A stretch of 64,000 bases of DNA from Liquidambar formosana (Eukaryota; Streptophyta; Magnoliopsida; Saxifragales; Altingiaceae). Made by a program: the position numbers and the translations under genes. The notes under the pieces were generated by a model. The model was not told where the DNA came from. It worked only from the letters and a program-made list of their open reading frames with translations, and did not search any database. Positions 1 through 10,710 of the stretch are shown here, one piece after another. The DNA lies in the NCBI GenBank assembly GCA_039720395.1, contig CM077823.1:5384909-5448908 (forward strand). Direction: 5' to 3'. The stretch's first letter is position 1. Each line of letters begins with the position of its first letter.

Positions 1-1299
1 ACGTTTTGACCTGAAGTACATCTACAACTGATTCCCATCACCTCAACCTTTCTCGAACAGTGAGAACCAATTCAAAATTGGCGAAAAAACACAGCACTTT
101 CCCCTCTTCTCTTCTCATGTTCCCTCTTCTCTTCTCCTGTTCTCCAAACCCTCACACCCCGCAGCTACGAAGCTCACCTTCTCCCTCCGTCTTCTTTACC
201 CGTGAGTTATCAAGGAGAGAAAGACAAAGCTGCTGAAGAGCCTCGCCTCACCGCCGGCGTCTCCCTCTCCACGAAGGAGGTAAGCATCCCCTGTTGCATT
301 TTTTTATTTTTTTGTTTTCCTCTTGTCTTCTCTGAACTAAAAATATTCCTCCCCATTGCAGCTGAAGACCTCCCCATCACAGCTGAAGACCCTCCTCCTC
401 ACAGTCGTTCACTCCCCACGAACCTCACCCACCACCGGCACAGGTAAGCATTCCCCTGTTTCTGTTTTAATTTTTTTTTTCCTCTTCTCTTCTCTAAACT
501 AAAAAAATCCCTCCCCATTGCAGCTGTAGACCCTCATCCTCACCGCCGTTCACTCCCCACGAACCCCACCCATCGCCGACACAGGTAAGCATTCCCCTGT
601 TTCCGTTTTAATTTTTTATTTTTTTTTTCCTCTTCTCTTCTCTAAACTAAAAAAATCCCTCCCCATCGCAGCTGAAGACCCTCTTCCTCACTGCCGTTCA
701 CTCTCCATGAACCTCACCCACCGCCGGCACAAGTAAGTATTCCCCTGTTTCGATATTTAAATTTTTTTTTTTTCCACTTCTCTTCTCTAAACTAAAAAAA
801 TTCCTCCCTATCGCAGCTGAAGACCCTCCTCACCACCGTTCACTCTCCACGAAGCTCACCCACTGCCGGCACAGGTAAGAATTCCCTTGTTTCGATTTAT
901 TTTATTTTATTTTTCCTCTTCTTTCCCCTGTTTTGGACTGCTGGATTGAAGTTGTTTTGTATGGCATTGGAGTTGAATGAATGAGTTCAAAATTTTTCTC
1001 ACTTACTGTGTTTTTTCCCTTATGATACCTATCAAATTGATGCGTCCCTTGTTGGACTTCTTGTCCAATTTGCACTCATTCTTTTGATTAATACAATTGT
1101 CTATTGAAAAAAATATCAACATTACTTCAACCTTGAAAAATTTTAGGACTAGTAAAAACATTACTTGACAACATTTTACTTGAAAAAATTTTAGGGTGTC
1201 AATCCCATCTGAACCATCTGACATGATAAAACATTACTTGAAAAAATTTTATTTGTGGTTACTTTTCTACAGGACTTTCATTGTTAGCACATAGGGTGT
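1..1299 (+). repeat. Left terminal inverted repeat of the MULE
   Basis: Matches the reverse complement of 7353-8645 along its whole length with scattered substitutions and small indels. It holds four to five copies of a mini-exon/mini-intron unit (280-900). Near its inner edge is a splice-acceptor-like TTTTCTACAG (1263-1272) that the other TIR keeps as TTTTCTGCAG. Homology stops at TAGGGTGT (1292-1299). It probably supplies the promoter and spliced 5' UTR of the transposase gene. Confidence 0.88.
280..900 (+). repeat. Tandem mini-exon/mini-intron units inside the left TIR
   Basis: Donor-like GTAAG sites lie at 280, 444, 585, 733 and 875, spaced 164, 141, 148 and 142 bp. Each is preceded by a C-rich block of about 60 bp that begins right after an acceptor-like CAG (exon-like blocks 362-443, 524-584, 672-732, 817-874). 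The T-rich stretches between them end in a CCCATTGCAG-type acceptor. Block lengths of 82, 61, 61 and 58 bp do not hold one reading frame, so these look like 5' UTR exons and not coding exons. The right TIR has the mirror set. Confidence 0.75.
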
Positions 1300-1502
1300 C
1301 AATCTAGTGGAATACTTTACCAAATCATAGGCTCCAAGGCTGCATGATATACTATTTAAGGGTGCACTTTAATTGTGATTGGGTTATGCACCCACAATTT
1401 TTTGTTGTTTACTTTTTGGTTCATTAGAGTATTGTTTCTGTTTATTTGTTTATAATTATTTTTTTGTTAGACAGTATTAACATTCTTTGTTCATACAGAT
1501 CA

Positions 1503-4058
1503 ATGGAGGATGTTGATATTGAATTAGATGATGACTCACAACCACAACACCATGACTCCTCCTCAATCAATTCAAAAATGTGTTGTGTTCCCACTATAAT
1601 GCAAGGACACAAACCTTTTGTGGGACAAGAGTTTGACTCTTTAGATGACACTTATGCCTTCTACAATAATTATGCAAGACAAGCAGGATTTAGTGTTCGA
1701 ATGGGGAGTAGTAACAAGAATCGGGAGAATAAAGTAATCAGGAAAGTGTATACTTGTTCAAAAGAAGGTGAGAAAATAGAGCGAGAACCAAAGCCTGATA
1801 GTAAACAACCAAAGAGGAGAAGAGGGTTGAAACGAGAGAGTTGCAATGCGAGGCTCGTCGTTGTAAAGTCAGGTGCTAAATTTAAAGTGTCTATATTTGA
1901 GGAGGTGCACAGCCACACTTTTTCATCCCCGGGCAAAGTTCAGCTTTTGCCATCTCATCGACATGTCTCATCTGCCCAAAGAGCATTCGCACAAACTTTC
2001 GGCAATGCAAATATCCCTCCAGCCCAACTGATGAGTGTTTTGGAGATACAGGCGGGTGGTTTACAAAACGTTGGATGCACTGAACGGGATATTAGAAATG
2101 TTAGAAGAGATGTAAGAAAAGCGAATGATGGACATGATGCAGGTATGCTGAATGAGCATTTCCTTGCTAAAAAAGAGCGAAATCTGAATTTTATATACAC
2201 CATTAAGACAGATGATGAGAATCGGATTTCTCATATCTTTTGGGCTGATGCAACAAGTAGAGAGGCATACAAATATTTTGGGGATGTTGTGGTATTTGAC
2301 ACCACGTACCAAACAAATAGGTATGACATGATTTTCGCACCACTATTGGGGGTGAACCATCATGGGCAAACAATAACGTTTGGTTATAGGTTCTTGTGTG
2401 ATGAGAACCACGAATCTTTTATTTGGTTGTTTGAGGAATAGATGAAAGCTATGCCTGGCAAACCACCTAAGATGATCATTATTAATCAAGATCCAGCCAT
2501 GGAGATTGCGATTAAACATGTACTCCCAAATACATACCATAGGTATTACATTTGGCACATCTTGAACAAGTTTTCTGAGAAACTTGGTGCTCGCATTTGT
2601 AACCAATATTATGATGACTTTTATATATGTATTTGGGATTCAGAGGGACCAGAGGAGTTTGAGTGTAGATGGGTTGCTCTAATTGAAAAAAGTGAGTTAC
2701 ATGATAATAGGTGGTTGCAGACAATGTTTAACAAGCGGGATAGGTGGGTTCTAGCTTTTGTTAGACATATTTTCTCTTCTAGAATGTCATCTAGTTAAAG
2801 AGCAGAGGGTAGCCATTCATTTACAAAGAAGTATGTGGACAAAAGGAATTCTTTGATGGACTTCGTGACAAGGTTCAATAGAGCACTTGCACGGCAAAGG
2901 TATGGCGAGTTACAGGCCGACCATGTTGATCATCAAGAGAAACCCATGCTGAAGACTCCGATTCCATTTGAGAAGCAAATGTCTGAAATTTATACACGTG
3001 CCATGTTTCATAAATTTCAAAAAGAGTTGTGGGAATCTATGAAGTATGGGGGTGTTGTTAAGGTGGATGATGAGTTCCATACCATCTACCAAGTTGAAAG
3101 GCGTGTGCCTGATGATGGCAAAAGGCAAAATGAAAATGGTGAAAAACTTATACCAGACAGGGTCCGGTTGATTGTGGATGATAAGGTGGCTGATGTTTCA
3201 AGTTGCAGTTGTAAGAATTTTGAGTGGGAAGGAATTCCCTGCAGACACTTGTTGCACTATTTTTTTGTAAAAAACAATACCATGATTTTCCAGGTAAATA
3301 TATATTGAAGAGGTTGACAAAGGGTGCAAAGTGTCAAAGTTTAATGGAGGGCAGTGGGGTGAACTTAGAGGATGCAGGTGATAGGAGCTTGTTGGTTTGC
3401 CGTAATGATTTATATGGAATTTTTGCAAGGGTAGTTGATGTAGCTGTTTTAAGTGTTGAGGAAACAGAAATGTTGAAAGAAGATTTGTTGACATTTGAAA
3501 AGAAGATCAAATCACGCTCTATTGGAGAATGTAGCAACAATTTGGGAGATCATAGCAATTACCCCCCAATTAGTTCTACTCCTGTGTTGCTAGAACCAAA
3601 TCAAGTTAGAGCGAAGGGATGTGGGAAAAGGCTAAAAGGAGGAAAAGAAAAGGCTAGGGAGCAAAATTTGAGAAGATGTAATGGATGTAATAAATGGCGA
3701 CAATCTCATGACAAGAGGAATTGCCCAGCCCTAATAAACATGTGAGTTTATCTATTACTGTCTCTTAAAATACTTATTGTCCATACTTTAATAATTGCCA
3801 ATAGTTGAGTATCTGATTTTCTAATTATCTTGTAGGCCTGCTCCTAGTACTAATATTGGAAATTCTCATAGCCGTGGTCCTATATCCAATGATGATGTGG
3901 TTTTTTCTACTAGTAAGTGAATGATATTTAATAAGGTTTATATTTACTACATACTTTCTTTATTTAAATTTTTGTAATTGTTTGTTTTTGTTTTTAACAA
4001 ATTTTTTATTTTTTATTTTGTTTTTGTTTTTGTTTTTGTAGGGTTCACAGATAGGTGA
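1503..4058 (+). pseudogene. FAR1/FHY3-type MULE transposase, disrupted
   Basis: The start at 1503 sits five bases after an acceptor-like TTCATACAG, so a spliced 5' UTR is likely. Domains in order: FAR1 DNA-binding domain (from about 1606, FVGQEFDSLDDTYAFYNNYA), MULE transposase core (VVFDTTYQTNRYD at about 2290, then NQDPAM at about 2486, holding two of the expected acidic residues), SWIM zinc finger (CSCKNFEWEGIPCRH, about 3206-3248) and a C-terminal Cys/His knuckle (CNGC...HDKRNC). Breaks: TAG at 2439-2441 where the family has Trp, TAA at 2796-2798 where Gln is expected, and a one-base deletion in the T run 3260-3266 that moves the SWIM tail (FPGKYILKR) into another frame. Two 3' introns are predicted, 3742-3835 and 3913-4041, ending at TGA 4056-4058. 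These transposases bind the TIR and cut and rejoin DNA in the nucleus. Family assignment is firm; the 3' exons are less sure. Confidence 0.88.
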
Positions 4059-4441
4059 TGGAACAATTAATATTGGATAAGAGAACCTCATGAATGTATA
4101 TATTGTAGATAGGTGATGGAACAATTAATCAAATTCATCAGTATATCTATGTTTCCTATATATTTATCTCTTATGACAATGGATATCACATGATGAATCA
4201 CACATTTGAGTCATGTTAAATGGTTGCAAAAAACGCATTGCATTTTTGAGCAATCTAGCATATGTTGCCAAGCAGCAGCCTTTTGGACAAGCTGGATTGA
4301 TGGGCCATCATATTTTTCAGCTATATTCTTCCATATGGTTGCCATTTGTGTTCTCTTTTCTTATTATGATCAAGCATACCTCCAACTAAATATTCCCATT
4401 TTTTCGATTTTTTTTTAATCTTACTAATTGATTTAGTGGAC

Positions 4442-4751
4442 CAATGTGCAGGACTTGGCAATTTGTCGGCTGTATCTTTGTTTCCCCTACTAATGTATCA
4501 TTTTCGATTGGGTGTAACTGGAGCAGCCATTTCAACTGTTGTATCTCAGTATGTCTTTTCACTTCTTGAATTTTACCATCTTTCTCTTTGGTTATAGTTA
4601 GCATCAATAATGACCATAGTGTGTTTCAACTTTCAACCTTTTCAGATATATTGTTGCATTTTTTATGATCTGGTATCTTAATAAGAGAACGGTATTATTT
4701 CAACCCCATATAAAAAGTTTGCATTTCAGTGGCTACCTAAGATCTGGTGAG
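4442..4751 (+). pseudogene. Captured fragment of a MATE (DETOXIFICATION-type) transporter gene
   Basis: After an acceptor-like TGTGCAG, one frame reads LGNLSAVSLFPLLMYHFRLG, followed by VTGAAISTVVSQ. A stretch of about 97 bp that looks like a retained intron follows, then, after TTTTCAG, YIVAFFMIWYLNKRTVLF and a short tail ending SGYLRSG. This is a transmembrane stretch of plant MATE efflux carriers, closest in my memory to the plastid DTX44/45 group. Only about two exons are present and they have no start or stop of their own. The first donor has lost a G (CAGTATGT). Keeping intron sequence points to capture of genomic DNA, not cDNA. Confidence 0.7.
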
Positions 4752-5544
4752 TTTCATAGCTAAAATAGTTCGTCTAGTTCAAAGCTAGTAATACTTTAGC
4801 TTGATTCCATCTATTCTTCAATACTGTGGTAGTAGCTGGTTGTTTTTATTCATCTTCTGTTGAGCTGACCCTGGATGGGTCCTACTCTAGTACGTATAGT
4901 CTGTTGTTCTTAATTTATATTTAAATTATAGTCCTTCAAATAACATTTTGAAGTTACTTTGTTTAAAACTAAGATAACATGTAATTTACGATCAATTTTA
5001 AGGATGAGTGTATTAGATGATTTCATCCATCCCTCGCAGTCTGTTTGGGTGGGTTTTCTGCATTTTTATCAGAGTTTGGATGTTCCCTCGGGTGTGGCAT
5101 TCTTTGTATCTTTGTGTGGAGCTCTTTGTTTTTTAGTGCTGCGCGTTGTATCCTAGTGCTTGGGGTTCTTTGTTTGGTGCTTGCTCTGAATTTTAGCCTT
5201 TGTGTAGTGTTCTTTGTTGAGTTAAGGTTAGTTTATTAAGTGTGTATTGATCCTTTGTTTGTTTATTGACACCTTTGGAAAATTTAGAAACTGTTCTGAG
5301 GGAAGATATCCAGATGCTAAAGAAATTATAATTTCCTCAATTTATCAACCGTAGTGTTATTGATTTTTTTTTCTTCATGGCTGCAAATATGAGACTCTAT
5401 TTCTAAACAACAAGTCTACAAATGAGTGCTTGCTTTTCATATTCACAAATGTGGTCCCTGTTTTTTTTTTTTTTTTTTTTTTTTTTTTGTTCTATCATCC
5501 ATCAAATTGTAGGTCATGGTATGCTATGAAGATTACTAGTGGTC

Positions 5545-6297
5545 AAGAGAGCAGATTTGATGGCTGAAGGAGACCAATCAGGGTGGAATGTTTTGACATA
5601 AGCAGCTGCAGCAGCAACATGGGGGCAAGACGTGGAGGTTCCTGATAATATACTATATTTAACAGACCTCTTATCGTCAGGGTTATCTGAAGGTGAAACA
5701 TCGGTGAAAATGTAGCCAAGATATTTACCCCAGGGGCAGTTACATCTAGCTGTAATACATACTTATGACATCTTTTCCGTATATCAGAGGAAACTTTGTT
5801 CCATTTAATGTGAAAGAATTGATTGTAGAACCCTGTTTGTGTAAGCACGATTACAATGCATACTGGGAAATTTGAATATGTTGTAATCTATAGACAGGCT
5901 TTTGTGTATTCAAAAGTAATTCCTAAGACAAGGACAATGTGGTTGCAAGTTTTCCACAACCAAACGGAAATAATAGCTGCTACCAATAAGATATGTGCCA
6001 CCACACGTTAACTACATGAAAGCATTACCAATATAGTAATGATATTTGGGTTAAAGTGGAAACAGGAGTTACTGATACATGCATCTAGTGTCCTTCCATC
6101 TCCAAGAACAACCTTGTCTGTAATCTTTCAATCTTTGTTGCTTGCTGCTACGGTTAGCAACCATGGGGCTACACTTGCTATTGTTCCTCATTCAGGACCA
6201 CTATTGCCTGCGGCTTGTGTGGTAAGGATACCCTTCTCCATAGCATGAAAAGCACCGATTGCAAGAGCATCTTGGTCAAAACCAACAAGCAAAGTGC
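5545..6297 (-). pseudogene. Captured fragment of a plant subtilase (SBT/cucumisin-like) gene, antisense
   Basis: Read on -, positions 6297-6070 give [18 protein letters not shown], then AAGNSGPE, a stop, GTIASVAPWLLTVAAS and, after a second stop, KITDKVVLGDGRTL. After a gap, 5850-5545 give LDVTAPGVNILATFSP, then in a shifted frame DDKRSVKYSILSGTSTSCPH and VKTFHPDWSPSAIKSALLT. These are the conserved blocks around the oxyanion Asn region and the catalytic Ser (GTSTSCPH) of secreted plant subtilases. Two stops and one frameshift show decay. It lies opposite to the MATE fragment and the transposase, so it was a separate capture or was inverted during capture. Confidence 0.78.
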
Positions 6298-6935
6298 ATT
6301 TTTAGAGTTTCCTCTCCTATAAGTAATCGTGGATCTAATTTGGTGTGCTATGGGCGTTATATATAGTTTATAATACACTTTCAATTATGGATTTTGGTGG
6401 TTTAAAATATAGTTTTGCAATGTCATCACAAACACTCTTATGAGAGTAGGTAATGAACTAATAAATGATATTAGTGGTCCAAAGGTTAAAAGTCTGCCAT
6501 GACCAAAAGGTCAACAAAAACACTATTGAGTTTAATTTTTTTGTTTGCCGGGTATTCTTATTTTTAAATTTTTTTAATAAGGGTGTTCAAGACTTTGATT
6601 CCGACTAATTCTTTGGGCACATGCAATCCTCCTTCCCACACACATCAAGTAATTAATTACTAGGCCATTTACACCCTGAGTAATCCACTTAAACTAACCC
6701 TTTTCATTGTAGAATATCTGATTGTTTGTTTCCTTCTTTTTTTTTTTAACCACTATAAACCTGTTACTTCAATAAATTCATCATACTTAACATCAAAAAA
6801 CCTGTTATTTCAATAAACCACTTCTTCATACACATAGAAATTAAAAAATTAATTTCTAAACATCCACATTAATATTACAATGATTACTAGCAAAATTATC
6901 AAACGCTTCAACATTATTATTTCTTCACGGATTCC

Positions 6936-7348
6936 TCAAATCTGGGTATCATTTCCAATCTGGTTGTTATTTCTTTCGGACAATGGTTGGCTATCAATGC
7001 TTTCATATCTTCCCTTCCCACCACTTGAACCTTGTCTGTCACGTCGTCGTCTTTGTAATTCATCTTCCCAATCACAAACCCACTGCACAAATCCATTGCA
7101 TCTCCCAACCTAATCATGGAAGCAATAATGAGTAACAATAATTAGTTCCACACTAAAATAATATTGGAAAATCATAATATGAGTAACAATAATTAGTTCC
7201 TCACATTGCATGACGATGCATGGTAGTGTTTACCGAAGTTGTCAATCTTACTATAAGCAATCTTGATTTCACATGGCATTCGACGACTACAAGCACAATA
7301 TTTTCGCAAGTCTGGAGCTGTACTACATGAACTTCCTTCAGATGCCAT
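6936..7348 (-). CDS. GRF-type zinc-finger-like small protein of the MULE
   Basis: Two exons fit exactly: 7348-7205 (48 codons) and 7109-6936 (57 codons plus TGA), giving 105 aa. The donor GTGAGG follows 7205, the acceptor TGATTAG precedes 7109, and the phase is 0. Exon 1 reads YCACSRRMPCEIKIAYSKID and ends HASSCN; exon 2 starts VGRCNGFVQWVCDWEDE. Likely zinc ligands are Cys18, Cys20, Cys47 and Cys52, followed by the F-x-x-W of the GRF finger. A basic QRRRRDRQ run follows. The start codon lies four bases inside the inner edge of the right TIR, so the TIR should act as promoter and leader. Unlike the transposase it has no break. Whether it helps transposition, as mudrB does in maize MuDR, is inference. 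The frame is not the longest open frame here; it was chosen for the GRF motif. Confidence 0.65.
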
Positions 7349-7352
7349 TAAT

Positions 7353-8645
7353 ACACCCTATGTGCTAACAATGAAAGTCCTGCAGAAAAGTAACCACAAA
7401 TAAAATTTTTTCAAGTAATGTTTTATCATGTCAGATGGTTCAGATGGGATTGACACCCTAAAATTTTTTCAAGTAAAATGTTGTCAAGTAATGTTTTTAC
7501 TAGTCCTAAAATTTTTCAAGGTTGAAGTAATGTTGATATTTTTTTCAATAGACAATTGTATTAATCAAAAGAATGAGTGCAAATTGGACAAGAAGTCCAA
7601 CAAGGGACGTAGCAATTTGATAGGTATCATAAGGGAAAAAACATAATAAGTGAGAAAAATTTTGAACTCATTCATTCAACTCCAATGCCATACAAAACAA
7701 CTTTAATCCAGCAGTTCGAAACAGGGGAAAGAAGAGGAAAAAAAATAAATAAATAAATCGAAATAGGGGAATTCTTACCTGTGCTGGCGGTGGGTGAGCT
7801 TCGTGGAGAGTGAACAGTGGTGAGGAGGGTCTTCAGCTGCGATGGGGAGGATTTTTTTAGTTTAGAGAAGAAAAGTGGAAAAAAAAAAATTTTTAATATC
7901 GAAACAAGGGAATGCTTACCTGTGCCGGCGGTGGGTGAGGTTCGTGGAGAGTGAACGGTGGTGAGGAGGAGGGTCTTCAGATGCGATGGGGAGGGATTTT
8001 TTTAGTTTAGAGAAGAGAAGAGGAACAAAAAAAAATTAAAACGGAAACAGGGGAATGCTTACCTGTGCCGGCGGTGGGTGAGGTTCATGGGGAGTGAACG
8101 GCGGTGAGGATGAGGGTCTACAGTTGCGATGGGGAGGGATTTTTTTAGTTTAGAGAAGAGAAGAGGGAAAAAAAAAAATTAAAACGGAAACAGGGGAATG
8201 CTTACCTGTGCCAGCGGTGGGTGAGGTTCGTGGGGAGTGAACGGCTGTGAGGAGGAGGGTCTTCAGCTGCGATGGGGAGGTCTTCAGCTGCGATGGGGAG
8301 GAATATTTTTAGTTCAGAGAAGACAAGAGGAAAAAAAAAAAAAAAAACGCAACAGGGGATGCTTACCTCCTTCGTGGAGAGGGAGACGCCAGCGGTGAAG
8401 CGAGGCTCTTCAGCAACTTCGTCTTTTTCTCCTTGATAACTCACGGGTAAAGAAGACAGAGGGAGAAGGTGAGCTTCATAGCTGCGGGGTGTGAGGGTTT
8501 AGAGAACAGGAGAAGAGAAGAGGGAACAGGAGAAGAGAAGAAAGGAAAGTGCTGTGTTTTTCCGCCAATTTTGAATTGGTTCTCACTGTTCGAGAAAGGC
8601 TGAGGTGATGGGACTCAACTGCAGATGAACTTCGGGTCAAAACGT
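7353..8645 (-). repeat. Right terminal inverted repeat of the MULE
   Basis: Inverted copy of 1-1299. Read on -, it keeps the five GTAAG donor-like sites (starting near 8366, 8204, 8063, 7921 and 7780) and the acceptor-like TTTTCTGCAG (7380-7389). Its inner edge (TAGGGTGT) lies just upstream of the ATG of the GRF-like gene. Confidence 0.88.
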
Positions 8646-9094
8646 CATGGATGAACAGTGCTTACCTCCAAACATAATCTTAACCGTTGGCTTCAGCTGA
8701 CTTGGCAGGAACGGTTAGATTTCTTTCAGCTTATATATCAGTATGTAAGCTGAAGCTAACCGGAACATTTTCGGTCATTTAATTGTACCTATTTTGTTTG
8801 GGCCCATAATGGGATAGGCCAACTATATTGTACACATGAGGAAAGCCCCTACTCTCATCCTATATATAAATAACAATTGGCCCATTATGTTGTTATTATG
8901 TTATTGCTGAATTAAGGTTGAGAGTAGTTCATTTCCTCTCCCAAAAACACACGTTCTTTTGCAGCCATCATCATTGTGCTAACAAAGTTCACAAAGCATC
9001 AATAGCAGGATCATCATCAAATTATGGAGGTATGTTTGATATCCCATATTATTACACATGCTATGAATATAAGGAGAACATCATGTTGAATAGA
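8646..9094. other. Non-coding flank between the MULE and the CACTA-like element
   Basis: No gene seen. It has a TATA-like TATATATAAATAA (about 8860-8873) and pyrimidine-rich tracts that could belong to an old LTR, but I could not find matching ends. Confidence 0.4.
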
Positions 9095-9448
9095 TTCTAA
9101 CAGAAAAAGATGACTGGTTTTCACGGTCATCTTTTCTCCATAAAGATGACAGTTTTTTTTGGAAAACAGTCTTCAATCTATCTAAAAGATTACCGTTTTA
9201 TCAAACAATGATGACTACTTCTACAAAAAAAAAAATGGTCATCTTTATCCAGTACAAACATGACCCTTTTTTTCCAAACCAATCATCTATTTACCCAAAA
9301 GATGACTGTTAAAAAACAGTCATCTTTTGTATGACAATAGATGATGGTTCTAAAGATGACCCTTTTTTACTATAAAAAAAAAAAGAAGACTGTTTTTTTA
9401 AAAGATGACCATTAAAAACTATCATCCATCAGCGTTTTTCTAGTAGTG
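9095..9448. mobile_element. Small non-autonomous CACTA-like element
   Basis: The right end reads TTTTTCTAGTAGTG, the reverse complement of the common plant CACTA terminus CACTACTAGAAAAA. The left end (CTAACAGAAAAA) is a decayed match. Between them, about nine copies of a GATGAC(T/C)GTTTT-type motif occur in both orientations, as in CACTA subterminal repeats. It is too short to code for a transposase. Confidence 0.55.
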
Positions 9449-10305
9449 CATTATTTTACAACTTTTCTTAAAGTTATGTTTGGATAAAGAATTTCTATTC
9501 CTTATATAAATTTTACAAATTCCATCTAAAAATTCCTTATCCAATTAAACATAGCAGATTTTGGTTCTTCTCCTTCTTTTGTTCTCTATTTTTTTGAAAG
9601 CCTTTTCTCAAACCTTAGAGTTGGGTATCTCCTAAAAGCGTTTTTCAAAACTTCACTTTGATGAGATGGAGATGGTGTAGGGAATGTTTAGATGGCTTCC
9701 AAAAGAACAACTCTTCTCTATTGTAGAAAACACAATCTGTAACAGGAGGAAATAGAGGAAAGGGAGGGTGTGTAGGATAAGCAGGTAGGGTTGAAAAATA
9801 AGAGGGAAAGGGAAGGCCGGGTCTTTACATCATCTAATTTTCATGAAAACTAGGTATTACTTAGAATGATAGTAACTTGATTTTCGACCCAAATTAAAAC
9901 AAGTAAAAATCATTTATCTATGTTCAGCACACTTACCAAACACTCCACCTCAACAATTGGGCCCAACTTATACTCGGAAAAACCGCTTATGGCGATTGCC
10001 AAACGGTAATTTTCTCTATCAAAAATATAAGTTTCACATGGAAAAAATAAAATAAAATAAATAAAAATGCCCTGTGCTTGCCCTGCCGCAATGGTGATGT
10101 TAGCATGTTTTGAGGAGGATATAAGTAGTTGAACTGACGTGGCTAGTTTCACACAACGAGTCACTTGCTTGGTTGCTAGTTTGACTTGTAGATTGAAACA
10201 GAAAAGCCATAAAACCATTTCCCGATCTGCAATCTCAACTGGCTCTGTATCCTTCTCTTCCCCAGAGCCCTGTTTGGACCCTATATATCTTTTTGCGTTA
10301 TTTCA
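9449..10305 (+). promoter_or_regulatory. Upstream region and probable 5' UTR of the CRTISO-like gene
   Basis: No open gene is credible here. A short inverted repeat at 9472-9555 (GTTATGTTTGGATAA against TTATCCAATTAAACATAGC) is a likely MITE remnant. CTATATATC at about 10281-10289 is TATA-like but lies only about 20 bases before the ATG, so the real core promoter is probably further upstream. The ATG at 10306 is preceded by TTTCA. Confidence 0.4.
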
Positions 10306-10645
10306 ATGGCATTGGGTATTTCACCACACTTTCTTCAGTTCCACACCGCTTCCCCCAAATTTAATTTCTCAACACGCAGAAGGACCCTTTTGACGCGAAA
10401 TTCCAACGCTCGAGAGCCATCCTCCTCCAACGGCTACCCCTCCTCCCAAGAAAACAATCCCTTCCCAGGTCCTCTCTCTCTCTCTCTCTCTCTCTCCAAC
10501 TATATACACACATACGAATATGTAAATGTATGTCAATACATATGGGTTTTTTTATCAGCTAGCTGTCTCTCTTTATATACACATGCATACACATATATAA
10601 ACGTATGTAAAAACATGTGGGTTTTTTCTCCCTCTCTCTCCCTCT

Positions 10646-10710
<65 letters not shown>

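Larger units (their letters stand above)
1..8645. mobile_element. Two-gene Mutator-like element (FAR1-type MULE), transposase broken
   Basis: The two ends are long inverted copies of each other: left 1-1299 begins ACGTTTTGACC and right 7353-8645 ends GGTCAAAACGT. Inside are a FAR1/MULE transposase gene on + (1503-4058) and a small GRF-like zinc finger gene on - (6936-7348), which point at each other. Between them lie fragments of a MATE gene and a subtilase gene. The left end coincides with the window edge, so the true terminus and the expected 9-bp target duplication cannot be checked. Two nonsense codons and a frameshift in the transposase mean this copy probably cannot move itself, although the GRF-like gene is still open. 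Confidence 0.88.

Noticed and set aside
202..447. 81-codon frame in the left TIR and its mirror at 8202-8444
   Set aside because: No ATG (starts at GTG), crosses donor- and acceptor-like sites of the mini-exon array, and the blocks do not hold a frame.
6917..7138. 73-codon frame on - (LGDAMDLCSGFVIGKM...)
   Set aside because: Overlaps the GRF-like exon in another frame and has no motif; the spliced GRF frame explains the region better.
9910..10393. Overlapping frames on both strands before the CRTISO-like ATG
   Set aside because: No domain and no matching exon signals; best read as promoter and 5' UTR.
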